From Gammaproteobacteria bacterium (GTDB taxonomy: Bacteria; Pseudomonadota; Gammaproteobacteria; Competibacterales; Competibacteraceae): DNA of 64,000 bases. A model generated the notes under the pieces. The model saw only the letters and a program-made list of their open reading frames with translations. It did no database searches and was not told the origin of the DNA. Shown here in pieces: positions 1 through 9,153 of the stretch. The stretch's first letter is position 1. Each line of letters begins with the position of its first letter. The stretch lies in NCBI GenBank assembly GCA_024235035.1, contig JACKNE010000011.1, positions 62,001-126,000 on the forward strand, given 5' to 3'. The position numbers and the translations under genes were made by a program.

Positions 1-1
1 G

Positions 2-391
2 CCGCGCTTTGCCGACGGTCGCACCAGCCACAATTTGTTTGGCATCAAGGCGCATCGGGGTTGGCAAGGTGCGCGAGTGGTGAATTCAACACTGGAGTTT
101 GTCGACGGCGTTGCGGTTCGGCAGCGCGATGGGTTCCGGGCCTATCGCTCATACAGCGAGAGTTTCAACGACTATGTGAACTTCCTGCAAGTCAATCCGC
201 GTTACCAGGAAGCACTGACGTTAGTAGGGGATGGCGCCGCTTATTTGAATGCTTTGCAACAAGCAGGTTACGCTACCGATCCCAAGTATGCCAGGAAAAT
301 CCTGGGATTGATGAATGGCCCCTCATTTGACGAGGCGCTTGAGACACTTAAGTCGGCTAATAACGAGCCGATAAAGAGTGGTAAGAGCTAA
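2..391 (+). CDS. flgJ: Flagellar peptidoglycan hydrolase FlgJ, C-terminal part
   Basis: The reading frame is open from the window edge and ends at TAA 389-391, so the N-terminal rod-capping half lies outside the window. The visible ~129 residues are the end of the muramidase domain: SHNLFGIKA followed by W-x-G and the YRSYSESFNDY-x-NFL pattern typical of FlgJ / glucosaminidase-family proteins. FlgJ locally opens peptidoglycan so that the flagellar rod can cross it. It sits 31 bp upstream of flgK, the usual flgJ-flgK-flgL order, so all three are probably co-transcribed. Identity is firm despite the truncation. Confidence 0.9.
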   Translation, partial: PRFADGRTSHNLFGIKAHRGWQGARVVNSTLEFVDGVAVRQRDGFRAYRSYSESFNDYVNFLQVNPRYQEALTLVGDGAAYLNALQQAGYATDPKYARKILGLMNGPSFDEALETLKSANNEPIKSGKS

Positions 392-422
392 CTGATCCGG
401 AGGCCCGCAAGGGAACACGTTT

Positions 423-2636
423 ATGGTCGATATCCTTCGTACTGCTGTCAGCGGACTGATGGCCTTCCGCACCGCCATGGCCACCACCGGTCACAACGTC
501 GCCAACGTCAATACGCCGTATTACAGCCGGCAACGGGTGGAGCTGGGAACGACGCTGCCCGAGAAACAGCCCTATGGTTACCTGGGTACGGGCGTGGACA
601 TCGAAAGCGTCACTCGATCCTATGACGATTTTTTGATGAAACAATTGCGCGGTCACAGCAGTAGCGTCAGCCAATATGAAAAACTCAACGACCTGACTGG
701 ACAGATGAGCGCGCTGCTCGGCGATACGGATGTCGGATTGACGCCTGATCTGGAAGCTTTCTTCGGTTCGCTGCAGGATTTGGCCGACTCCCCGGCTTCG
801 ATCCCCGCTCGCCAAGTGTTTCTGGACGAAGCGCGAACCTTGGCGACGCGAACGCAGGATATCAACAGCGCTCTGAGCAGTCTGCGTGACTCGGTGGATA
901 CGGGCATCACGCATGCAGTCACCGCGATCAATGATCTCAGTATCGGCATCGCTCAAATCAATCGGGACATTGCGCAAACCGCGGATTCCGCGACTAACCC
1001 CCCTAACGACCTGCTGGACAATCGTGACCGGATGTTGGTGGATTTGTCGAAGCTGGTCGGCATTCAGGCGATCACCCAAAACGATGGCAGCCTCAGTGTC
1101 TTCATGGGCAATGGCCAACCACTGGTGGTGGGCAACAGCGCTTTCAAACTGGAAGCCGTGCAATCGGGGTTCGATCCTCAGGAAATAACCGTGCGCCTGG
1201 AAGGGCAGGCGCAAGGCAGCGACCTGGAACGCTATATCACCAGCGGTGAGCTGGGTGGCTATTTCGAGTTTCGTCGCACCATTCTCAACCCAGCGCAGGA
1301 TGGCTTGGGATTGCTGGCCATCGGCTTGGCGGAGACCTTTAACGACCAGCATGAGAAGGGCATGAATCTGGATGGTGAGCTGGGAACCGCCTTATTTGCC
1401 GTAGGCAATCCAAAGGTCTGGTCGCATACCAATAATGATTCGACCAGTGCGGCGGCTTTCACCGCCACCGTGACGGATTCTACCAAACTGGTTCGTTCCG
1501 ATTACGAAATCCTCTACGACGGGACGAACTATACGGCCAAGCGCTTGTATGATGATAAAACGATTCTTGCCAGCGGCAACTTGGCGGCATTGAACACGGA
1601 GCTGAACAAGGATGGCTTGGATCTCACGTTGGCCAGCGGCGCTCTGACGGCTGGAGACCGTTTTCTCATTCAACCGACGCGCTATGGCGCGCCGAGTTTC
1701 GACTTAAATATCACCGATCCACGCAAAGTCGCAGCCGCTGCGCCTATCGTGACCAGCGTCCAGGCGGATAACGTGGGTTCGGCCAGTATTTCGGCCGGCG
1801 CGGTGGTCGACGCGACCGATCCTGCTCTGCAAAACACGGTTAGAATCCAGTTCACCAGCGCCAACACCTTCGACGTGCTGGATCTCACCGCAGGTACGAC
1901 GCTGGCCACGGGCGTGGGCTATGCCAGCGGCGGTGCGTTGACCTATAACGGCTGGGAAGTGGCGATCACCGGTTCGCCGCAAGGCAGCGTCAGTGGCTCG
2001 CCGATTACCGCTGGCATCGATCCCACGAATGTGGGAACGGCGACGATTGCGCCGCCGACGGTGAATAATCTCTATGATGCCAATCTACTCAACAAGGTCG
2101 AGATTCGATTTACCAGCGCCAGTCGATTCGATGTGTTCGACGTGACCCAAGGCACGGCCTTGGCCAGTAACGTGAGTTACACCAGCGGCGGCAATATCAC
2201 CTACAACGGTTGGACGACACAGATCACCGATGGCGGTAGTACGCCGCAAGCAGGGGATATCTTCCAGATTAAGAACGATGGCGATGCTTTCCAGATCAAA
2301 AATAATCAGGGTGGCATCGGGGATAACCGCAATGCCCTGGAATTGGTGAAGTTGGAAACCAAGCAACAATTGCTGGGTGGGAACGACTACCGGGGTGTCT
2401 ATGCGCAAATGATCGCTGAGGTCGGCGCTCAGGGTCGACGGGTCGAGAGCACGTTGCAGTCTCAGGAAGCCCTGCTTGAGCAATCTGTCTTGTCCCGAGA
2501 GTCCATCTCGGGGGTCAGCCTGGATGAGGAAGCGGCTAATCTGGTGCGATTCCAACAGTCCTATCAAGCCGCCGCTCAGGTCATTCAGACCTCCAATTCA
2601 CTGTTTTCAAGCCTGCTAGAGGCGGTTAGGGGTTGA
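423..2636 (+). CDS. flgK: Flagellar hook-associated protein 1 FlgK
   Basis: FlgK forms the first junction ring between hook and filament. The N-terminus (residues 1-60) has the flagellar rod/hook signature with TTGHNVANVNTPYYSRQRV. The C-terminus has the coiled-coil and heptad pattern SGVSLDEEAANLVRFQQSYQ that packs in the export core. At 737 residues it is longer than many FlgK proteins (around 550-650). The extra length comes from the middle, where residues ~442-528 and ~531-620 are two diverged copies of one ~85-residue domain (see findings). A GGAGG-type ribosome site precedes ATG 423. The stop overlaps the upstream region of flgL, indicating coupling. Confidence 0.95.
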   Translation: MVDILRTAVSGLMAFRTAMATTGHNVANVNTPYYSRQRVELGTTLPEKQPYGYLGTGVDIESVTRSYDDFLMKQLRGHSSSVSQYEKLNDLTGQMSALLGDTDVGLTPDLEAFFGSLQDLADSPASIPARQVFLDEARTLATRTQDINSALSSLRDSVDTGITHAVTAINDLSIGIAQINRDIAQTADSATNPPNDLLDNRDRMLVDLSKLVGIQAITQNDGSLSVFMGNGQPLVVGNSAFKLEAVQSGFDPQEITVRLEGQAQGSDLERYITSGELGGYFEFRRTILNPAQDGLGLLAIGLAETFNDQHEKGMNLDGELGTALFAVGNPKVWSHTNNDSTSAAAFTATVTDSTKLVRSDYEILYDGTNYTAKRLYDDKTILASGNLAALNTELNKDGLDLTLASGALTAGDRFLIQPTRYGAPSFDLNITDPRKVAAAAPIVTSVQADNVGSASISAGAVVDATDPALQNTVRIQFTSANTFDVLDLTAGTTLATGVGYASGGALTYNGWEVAITGSPQGSVSGSPITAGIDPTNVGTATIAPPTVNNLYDANLLNKVEIRFTSASRFDVFDVTQGTALASNVSYTSGGNITYNGWTTQITDGGSTPQAGDIFQIKNDGDAFQIKNNQGGIGDNRNALELVKLETKQQLLGGNDYRGVYAQMIAEVGAQGRRVESTLQSQEALLEQSVLSRESISGVSLDEEAANLVRFQQSYQAAAQVIQTSNSLFSSLLEAVRG

Positions 2637-2638
2637 GC

Positions 2639-3910
2639 ATGCGTATCTCTACTCACACGATTTATCGACAGGGTGTCAAGCCGATCAATAGTCATCTGTC
2701 CAATTTGGCTAAGGTGCAAGAGCAGATCAGCAGCGGTCTCAAGATTCTCAAGCCTTCTGATGACCCGACGAGTAGCGCTCGGTTGATGGAATTACACAAG
2801 CAGTTGAAGCTGAATGAGCAATATGGTCGAAACATCACCATTGCCAATGGTCGGCAAGGGATCGAGGAAACCACGATTGCAGAAGTGAGCAATATCCTAC
2901 AGCGGGCGCGTGAACTGACGATTCAGGCGAACAATGCGGCGCTCACTTCCGAGAATCGGCAGGCGATCGCTCTGGAAGTTCGCCAGTTGCGTGAACAACT
3001 GTTGGATACCGCAAATATCAGGGATGCGGATGGGGCTTTTCTATTCGCTGGCTTCAAGGAGCAAACGCAGCCTTTTAGCAATACGGCAGGCGGCGACGTG
3101 GTCTATAACGGCGATCAGGGACAGCGGTCGTTGCAAATTGGCCCCTCTCGACAAATCGCTTCCAGCGATGCTGGTGACGATGTGTTCATGTTCATTCGCA
3201 ATGGCAACGGCGAATTTCGCACCGATCTGATTGCCGACAACACCGGTAACGGCACGATCACGGTCGGTAGCGTCACCGATCCTGCTACTTTCCAGAGCAA
3301 TTTCATGGGTGGGAATTATCCTTACACTATTCAGTTCACGGTCACGGCTTCGCCGCCTAATACCGATCCGACCGACCCTCACCCTCCTTCACCGGTCAGA
3401 ACATTCGACATCGTGGACTCGACTGGCGCCCCGGTCCTGGCGTCGCAGCCTTACACCGAAGGAGAAACCATCGCTTTCAATGGCATCGAGGTCGCGATCG
3501 AGGGTGAACCCGGCGATGGGGATCGTTTTATCGTTAAGCCTGCTGAAAATCAGAGTATTTTCAAAACATTGAATAACTTGATCGATGTTTTGGGAAATTC
3601 GGATAGGACCGCTGCGGGTGTGGCGGTGCTCACCCAAGGGCTGGATAACGCACTGGTCGATATCGATCAAGGCATGCTGCATCTGAACCAGGTGCGTGGG
3701 CGCGTGGGCAGCCGGATGAATGCCCTCGATGCTCAGGATGAGGTGAATCAGACCTTCGATGTGCAGTTGCAGAAGTTACAATCCGATATCGGTTCGGTCG
3801 ACGTCGCCGAAGCTGCATCTCGGTTGAGCGAAGAACTGCTAGCCTTGCAGGCCTCGCAGCAATCCTTCGTGAGGATTCAGAATTTATCGTTGTTTAATTA
3901 TCTGCAATAA
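2639..3910 (+). CDS. flgL: Flagellar hook-associated protein 3 FlgL
   Basis: FlgL is the second hook-filament junction protein. The N-terminus MRISTHTIYRQGV and the motif EQISSGLKILKPSDDP are the conserved flagellin-like export and assembly helices. The C-terminal helix ends in SQQSFVRIQNLSLFNYLQ. A TTG at 2633 is in frame, but the ATG at 2639 gives the family's usual MRIST start and lies two bases after the flgK stop, so I chose the ATG. The central domain carries the same F-N-G-x-x-V-x-I ... GDRFxI pattern as the duplicated domain of FlgK. At 423 residues it is at the long end for FlgL. Confidence 0.94.
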   Translation: MRISTHTIYRQGVKPINSHLSNLAKVQEQISSGLKILKPSDDPTSSARLMELHKQLKLNEQYGRNITIANGRQGIEETTIAEVSNILQRARELTIQANNAALTSENRQAIALEVRQLREQLLDTANIRDADGAFLFAGFKEQTQPFSNTAGGDVVYNGDQGQRSLQIGPSRQIASSDAGDDVFMFIRNGNGEFRTDLIADNTGNGTITVGSVTDPATFQSNFMGGNYPYTIQFTVTASPPNTDPTDPHPPSPVRTFDIVDSTGAPVLASQPYTEGETIAFNGIEVAIEGEPGDGDRFIVKPAENQSIFKTLNNLIDVLGNSDRTAAGVAVLTQGLDNALVDIDQGMLHLNQVRGRVGSRMNALDAQDEVNQTFDVQLQKLQSDIGSVDVAEAASRLSEELLALQASQQSFVRIQNLSLFNYLQ

Positions 3911-3950
3911 CCGAAGAACGGTCGGCTGAACGTTCTATCGCGAGTCGCTG

Positions 3951-3974
3951 GAATCTCGATCCTTGTCGAGATTC
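3951..3974. terminator. Hairpin between convergent flgL and a small membrane gene
   Basis: A perfect 9-bp inverted repeat (GAATCTCGA at 3951-3959, TCGAGATTC at 3966-3974) has a 6-base loop. It lies between two convergent genes and overlaps the stop codon of the minus-strand gene. There is no T-tract on either side, so a bidirectional transcription end is an inference from position and structure only. Confidence 0.35.
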
Positions 3975-4164
3975 AGCGCACCATCTGAATCAGCAAAATC
4001 ACGAATAGCACCACCAAGCCGATAGGAATCAGCACCGCTGGCCAGTCTTTCTGAGTGGTCTTGCTGCGTTCCATGGCGGCCTTAATGCCGGGTCGAAACC
4101 ACAGAATCACCAGCAACGCTACGATTCCGCCCAGTAGAAGTTCCCACCATGCTGTCGTTTCCAT
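3973..4164 (-). CDS. Small two-helix membrane protein, unknown function
   Basis: A 63-residue protein with two hydrophobic segments (about residues 7-24 and 43-61) separated by a basic, polar loop with KAAMERSKTTQKDW. I do not recognise a named family. Support for a real gene: a strong GGAGG ribosome site about 7 bases before ATG 4164, a sensible membrane topology, and conserved-looking codon use. It is convergent with flgL and followed upstream by the DUF1820 gene on the same strand, so the two may share a transcript. Confidence 0.65.
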   Translation of the reverse strand: METTAWWELLLGGIVALLVILWFRPGIKAAMERSKTTQKDWPAVLIPIGLVVLFVILLIQMVR

Positions 4165-4205
4165 GAGTGCCTCCGCTTAAGAAGAAGCATCGTCAAGCCA
4201 ATCGT

Positions 4206-4553
4206 TCAGTCCTTACCCCGGTTTCCACTGGGTGGAAACGCCGGTTGTGGGAACGGGGTCACATTGTCACCGCCTTCCGAGGGCCGGATCTTGCTGACGC
4301 CCTCCCGTTCCACTTCGTCGATGCGCACGACCGAATAAACCGGAATGAAGGTTCGACGCACCCCGGCGAATTCGCTTTGCAAGCGTTCCTCGGCGGGATT
4401 GACCAAGACGCTGGAATGCTCGCCGAAAATCAGCTCTTCGACTTCGATGAAGCCGTACAAGTCAGCTTGGTGAATGCTTCGGGCATACAGTTCGTACAGT
4501 TTGCCCTGATTGACGAAGAGGACACGATAAATGCTTTTGGTGATTTTGGACAT
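4206..4553 (-). CDS. DUF1820 family protein
   Basis: A 115-residue soluble protein that matches the gammaproteobacterial DUF1820 pattern: YRVLFVNQGKLYELYARSI near the start, then FIEVEELIFGE, then FIPVYSVVRIDEVEREG. The function of the family is unknown. The last ~25 residues are proline-rich and variable. No good Shine-Dalgarno is visible before ATG 4553, so the start rests on the family N-terminus (MSK...YRV). It lies in the same orientation as the small membrane protein downstream. Confidence 0.8.
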   Translation of the reverse strand: MSKITKSIYRVLFVNQGKLYELYARSIHQADLYGFIEVEELIFGEHSSVLVNPAEERLQSEFAGVRRTFIPVYSVVRIDEVEREGVSKIRPSEGGDNVTPFPQPAFPPSGNRGKD

Positions 4554-4798
4554 AAGAGGTGTGGGCTACGGTTAAAGATCAATCAATCTAACGCCATTCG
4601 CCATAACGGGCAAATTTCCTGTCTGGCGCAATCCAATCCACCCCAGCAACAAAACCAGCTCTTACAAGCCAAGATCGCCATACACGGGCTATATCGGGAA
4701 CGGTCAGTTTCCCTCCTCGCTCGCTGGCTGGAAAGGGTCTGGAATGGAGGCAGTCGATCCAGCAGCTTTGCTCTCGAGCATTTCCTGAGGAATACTCC

Positions 4799-6388
4799 AT
4801 GCGTACCCCGCAAGCTTGCGACGGGCAGCAAACCGTCTGCCTCAACCCTGCCACCGGCGATGTTGTCGGCTACTCGCGGGTGAATACGCCCGAGGAAGCG
4901 CGTGAGGCGCTTCGCCGTGCTCGGGTAGCGCAACCCGCCTGGGCGGCGCTGCCGTTGGCGGAACGGGTGCGCTACATTCTGCGGCTGCGCGATTACTTGG
5001 TCGATCATACCGATGCGGTTAGCATGATTGTCTCCCAGGAGGTTGGCAAAACCCGGATCGAAGCGTTGGCGACCGAGATACTGCCCAGCGCACTGGCGAC
5101 CGATTACTACGCCAAGAACGCCTGGCGCTTTCTTAAACCGCGCAAGGTTCGTAACGGTTCCCTACTGTTCCTGAACAAACGCAGCCGCATTTATCGTGTT
5201 CCCTTCGGGGTCATTGGCATCATTGCCCCGTGGAACTACCCGCTAGGTATTCCGATGCACGAGATGGTCCCAGCGCTGCTGGCCGGTAACACAGTGATTT
5301 TCAAGGCTGCCCCGGAAACCCAAATGGTGGGGCGCACGATCGAGGCGATGATCCAGTCCGCTGGATTGCCGGAGGGGGTGTTTGCTCACCTCAATCTACC
5401 CGGCGCCGTCGCCGGTCGGATTCTGCTGGAGCCGGATCACCATGTGAATAAACTGTTCTTCACCGGTTCAGTGGCGGTCGGTAAGATCTTGATGGCCCAG
5501 GCGGCGGAAACGCTCACCCCGGTTTCTCTGGAGCTAGGCGGGAATGATCCCATGCTGGTTTGCCCAGACGCAAATCTGGAGCGGGCGGTGAACGGCGCCA
5601 TCTGGGCTGGCCTGCAAAACAGCGGTCAATCCTGCGGCGGCGTCGAGCGCATTTACGTTCACCAGAATGTATACGAACCGTTCATCCAACGGCTGAAGCA
5701 GCGCGTGGAAACCTTGCGGCAGGGAGCGGATGCCCGGCACAATGTGGACATCGGCGCCATGTGCACCGAACGCCAGATCAAGATTATTCAGCGCCAGGTG
5801 GCTGATGCGCTGACCAAGGGCGCTGCCGTTCTCGCGCAGGTCAGGATTGACTCAGCTCACGCCAATGCCAATTTTTACCCGGTCACAGTGTTGGTTAACG
5901 TCGATCACAGCATGGACCTGATGCGTCAGGAAACCTTCGGTCCGGTGCTGGGGGTGATGAAAGTCCAGGACATGGAACAGGCCGTCGCATTGGCCAATGA
6001 CTCCAGCCTCGGCTTGACCGGATCGGTGTGGTCTAACGACACCGCAGCAGCACTGAGGTTGGGCCGGCGTATTCAGGCGGGAGTGATTACGATCAACGAT
6101 CATTTGCTGACCCACGGCATGGCGGAAACTCCGTGGGGTGGCTTCAAGGAATCCGGTATTGGCCGCAGTCATGGCGCATTGGGTTTTGGCGAGATGACCC
6201 AACCGCAGGTGGTTACCACTGAGTTGTTGCCTTTCGCCCGGCGCAACTTGTTCTGGCATCCCTACGATGCATCGCTCTACGAAGGGCTGAAGGGGGCGCT
6301 GCGCCTGTTGCATGGACACGGGTTCGGTGAGCGCTGGCGTGGTCTGCTACGCTTCATAAGATTGATTCCACGCCTGTTCAAGGATTAA
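4799..6388 (+). CDS. NAD(P)-dependent aldehyde dehydrogenase
   Basis: A member of the aldehyde dehydrogenase superfamily, oxidising an aldehyde to the acid with NAD(P)+. The catalytic cysteine is C279 in NSGQSCGGVER and the general base is E245 in LELGGNDP. The oxyanion and cofactor asparagine lies in APWNYPLG, and FTGSVAVG is the Rossmann-loop pattern. Length is 529 residues; the ~45-residue C-terminal tail after the family core is basic and hydrophobic, as in fatty-aldehyde or membrane-associated members, so a long-chain aldehyde substrate is possible but unproven. A TGAGGA ribosome site precedes ATG 4799. The gene appears to stand alone. Confidence 0.9.
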   Translation: MRTPQACDGQQTVCLNPATGDVVGYSRVNTPEEAREALRRARVAQPAWAALPLAERVRYILRLRDYLVDHTDAVSMIVSQEVGKTRIEALATEILPSALATDYYAKNAWRFLKPRKVRNGSLLFLNKRSRIYRVPFGVIGIIAPWNYPLGIPMHEMVPALLAGNTVIFKAAPETQMVGRTIEAMIQSAGLPEGVFAHLNLPGAVAGRILLEPDHHVNKLFFTGSVAVGKILMAQAAETLTPVSLELGGNDPMLVCPDANLERAVNGAIWAGLQNSGQSCGGVERIYVHQNVYEPFIQRLKQRVETLRQGADARHNVDIGAMCTERQIKIIQRQVADALTKGAAVLAQVRIDSAHANANFYPVTVLVNVDHSMDLMRQETFGPVLGVMKVQDMEQAVALANDSSLGLTGSVWSNDTAAALRLGRRIQAGVITINDHLLTHGMAETPWGGFKESGIGRSHGALGFGEMTQPQVVTTELLPFARRNLFWHPYDASLYEGLKGALRLLHGHGFGERWRGLLRFIRLIPRLFKD

Positions 6389-6478
6389 TGGCGGAAATGA
6401 TGAATAGGCCGGCAAGCGTTCGCTGCACATCGAGCAGTCCAGCCTATAATTTTCTCGAAACCAATCCAGGGGAGAACG

Positions 6479-6811
6479 ATGGATATTCAGGAACAACGTC
6501 AAGGTCGCACGATTGTGCTAGGGCCAGTAGGCCGGCTGGATAGCCTGAGTTGTCGCGAGTTTGAAGGCTGCCTGCTGGCGGCGCTGAATGAGAGCGGTAT
6601 GGTGGTGGTGGATTGCGCGAACATGGAATATATCAGCAGCGCCGGATTGCGGGTCTTGCTGGTCGCCGCCAAGCAAGCTCGCGCCGCCAATGCTCAATTG
6701 GTGCTGGCGGCGCTGCGCGACAATCCGCGTGAGGTGTTCGACATCAGCGGTTTTTCGGCAATTTTCTCCATTCATCCGACCGTCGAGGCTGCTATCGCCT
6801 CCTTCGCCTGA
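6479..6811 (+). CDS. STAS-domain anti-sigma factor antagonist
   Basis: A 110-residue single STAS domain of the SpoIIAA / RsbV type. The phospho-acceptor region reads DCANMEYISSAGLRVLL, with the serine of ISSAG at the place phosphorylated by partner kinases in this family. Such proteins bind an anti-sigma kinase when dephosphorylated and release a sigma factor or another target. It lies 39 bp before a Ser/Thr kinase gene on the same strand, so co-expression is likely. No HATPase anti-sigma kinase is present nearby. A GGGGAG ribosome site precedes ATG 6479. Confidence 0.88.
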   Translation: MDIQEQRQGRTIVLGPVGRLDSLSCREFEGCLLAALNESGMVVVDCANMEYISSAGLRVLLVAAKQARAANAQLVLAALRDNPREVFDISGFSAIFSIHPTVEAAIASFA

Positions 6812-6850
6812 CGGCGTCCTTGATGATCACTATCACCAGAGATCCCTGTC

Positions 6851-8926
6851 ATGTTGCGAGCCGGCCAACATCTAGGCGCTTATCGCATCGAGAACTTGCT
6901 CGGTCGTGGCGCCATGGGCGCGGTTTACCAGGGCATCCGTCTCGACGATGGCCAGCCGGTAGCCATTAAAACCGTATTGGCTGATCTTTTGGTACGACCG
7001 GAGCGGGCGGCGATCTTGAAGCGATTTCGCCAGGAAGCGGCTATCGGTATGCGCCTACGCCATCCTCTGGTCGTGCAGGTGCATGATTGCGGAGAGCAGG
7101 ACGGGATTCTCTATCTGGCTATGGATTTGGTCGAGGGCCAAGAGCTTGGGCGCCTGCTGGAACAGCGCCCAAGCCTGTCGCTGGGTATGAACCTGGCGAT
7201 CGTGCTCCAGGTGTTGAACGCCCTGGCTTATGCGCATGAACAGGGCGTCATTCACCGTGACATCAAGCCTGCCAATATCATGGTCCGCCAAGACTATACC
7301 ATCGCTTTGACCGATTTCGGTATCGCCCATGTCAGCGGCTCAGAGTTGACACATACCGGCGAGCTGCTGGGATCTCCGTTGTACATAGCCCCGGAGCAGT
7401 TACGTGGGGAATCGGTCGATCAGCGTGCCGATCTCTTTTCGGTTGGGGTGGTGCTTTATTATCTGCTGACCCGTCGTAAGCCTTTCGTCGCCGACTCCTT
7501 GGCAGCGCTCATGTACAAGATTCTCCAAGAGACGCCGCCGCCGCCATCGACGCTCAACCAAGAGTTACCAGCGGTCTTTGACGCCGTGCTGCACAGGGTT
7601 TTGGCCAAACACCCAGCGCAGCGTTTTTCCAGCGCGCTCGAATTTGCCGCTGCTCTGCGTCAGGCGCGGATCGATGCATTGGAAACCACGGTGGTGGTCT
7701 CATCGAGCCGGCGAGGAAGACTTGCAGCTCGGCAGACCAAGGCTCAGGATCAAGCCACGATGCTGATCTCGACTTCTGGGATACTGATCGAGCAGATGAC
7801 GGCCCTAGTCCAGGAATGCTTAGCGGAGCGGGCGACGGGAGCACGGCTCGATCAATTACTGGAATGGCTGGAGGCTTGGTTTTCGTCGACGGACCGGACG
7901 GTTGATCCTGTCGAACGGGAACGTTTGCAGCGGTTGTGTACCGACCAGTCCTTGATGGCGCTGGCTGAGCGGATTCGATACGACGCGCCGCTGCCAGGTC
8001 TAATTTTGCGCAACGCCCGTGGCGATTGGTTGGAACTGGTTCGGTTGTTCGCGTTGCTGCGGAATGCCAGCCACCGACTAGGAGCAGACTCGATAACGGA
8101 TTTGGCTTACGACCAGATTCTCCGACAGCTGACCGGCGCATTCTTGAATTACTCCAGTATGTTGAATCGCCTGCTGTTCAGTGAGGACGGTCCACAATTG
8201 GCGCGGATTTCTGCGGATTTCATGCGCATGGAATTGTTGCAACTGGCTTTGGTCGAGCTGAAGGCGGATGCGGAAGTACGGGGCATGCAGCAGACCTTGC
8301 TCCTGTTCGCCAATCAAGTCATGGCGCGTATCAATGCCTTAATCCGTCAGTTTCTCGATGATCGCGACCCGCTGGTGCGTTTTGATGTGACCAATCTTCT
8401 GGTCGAGGTCGAAGAATTGATCGTATTGGCGGAGCGCTTGCTTGAGTGGGGGGCGGAAACCGCCGCGGTGGAAGTGGTGGGGCCAGGTGGAACGACGATG
8501 GCTGAGTTTATCGAGAATGCGCAGGCGCTGAGCCGATTGCTGACCGATGAATTGATCCAGCATTTGCAGCAGGAAGAAGGCCGCTTGATGGATATTGGGC
8601 AATCGACGTTCGAAGCGGGACAATCCACTTTTATTGGCCACTTGCGACAACTAGGGTTGCTGTACCGGTTCGCCGCCCGCTTGGAACCCAGTGTGCAAAT
8701 CGAATCCTTGCATCAGTTGACGACCGAAATTTATCGCTCTTTGCAACAACTGACCGATTTGTTGCTGACGGCGCTCAAGACAACCGATCCGCAACAACCC
8801 CTGGTCGCTACCGATCCGCTTTGGGCGCGGCTATCGGTTATCGCTGAACTCGCGGAACAATTCGCTTGGCAAGAACTGCAACAACACAGTTTGCAGGCCA
8901 TCCGCCAGCACTTGATCGCGGCTTGA
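6851..8926 (+). CDS. Hanks-type serine/threonine protein kinase with long helical tail
   Basis: The N-terminal ~270 residues form a complete Hanks-type kinase: glycine loop GRGAMGAVY (18-26), lysine K40 in VAIK, HRDIKPANIM with catalytic D137, DFG at 155-157, and APE in the activation segment. The remaining ~420 residues are largely helical with no membrane segment or recognised sensor repeat, unlike PknB (PASTA) types, so the kinase is probably cytoplasmic. It follows the STAS gene, whose product may be a substrate or partner; that link is inferred from position only. Confidence 0.92.
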   Translation: MLRAGQHLGAYRIENLLGRGAMGAVYQGIRLDDGQPVAIKTVLADLLVRPERAAILKRFRQEAAIGMRLRHPLVVQVHDCGEQDGILYLAMDLVEGQELGRLLEQRPSLSLGMNLAIVLQVLNALAYAHEQGVIHRDIKPANIMVRQDYTIALTDFGIAHVSGSELTHTGELLGSPLYIAPEQLRGESVDQRADLFSVGVVLYYLLTRRKPFVADSLAALMYKILQETPPPPSTLNQELPAVFDAVLHRVLAKHPAQRFSSALEFAAALRQARIDALETTVVVSSSRRGRLAARQTKAQDQATMLISTSGILIEQMTALVQECLAERATGARLDQLLEWLEAWFSSTDRTVDPVERERLQRLCTDQSLMALAERIRYDAPLPGLILRNARGDWLELVRLFALLRNASHRLGADSITDLAYDQILRQLTGAFLNYSSMLNRLLFSEDGPQLARISADFMRMELLQLALVELKADAEVRGMQQTLLLFANQVMARINALIRQFLDDRDPLVRFDVTNLLVEVEELIVLAERLLEWGAETAAVEVVGPGGTTMAEFIENAQALSRLLTDELIQHLQQEEGRLMDIGQSTFEAGQSTFIGHLRQLGLLYRFAARLEPSVQIESLHQLTTEIYRSLQQLTDLLLTALKTTDPQQPLVATDPLWARLSVIAELAEQFAWQELQQHSLQAIRQHLIAA

Positions 8927-9153
8927 CACCCACTGGGTTTTCGAGATTTAACCATGACCTGTCAGATGCCGACCGAAGTGGGTCGCTTTAGCTGCCCCTG
9001 ATGCGGGATGTATCCTTCTATCCAGAACTTTCTATTCAGAACTTTTCATTGACATAATCCTATGCTAGGTGCTTTTTTGCGTTGCGATGCCACGTTCCTT
9101 CCCGGACAATACGGATGCCTGTGTTGAGTCAGGCGTGACCCTAAGGAATCCCC

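Noticed and set aside
9049..9080. TTGACA promoter before the FAH gene
   Set aside because: The -35 hexamer is perfect, but nothing like TATAAT lies 16-18 bases downstream.
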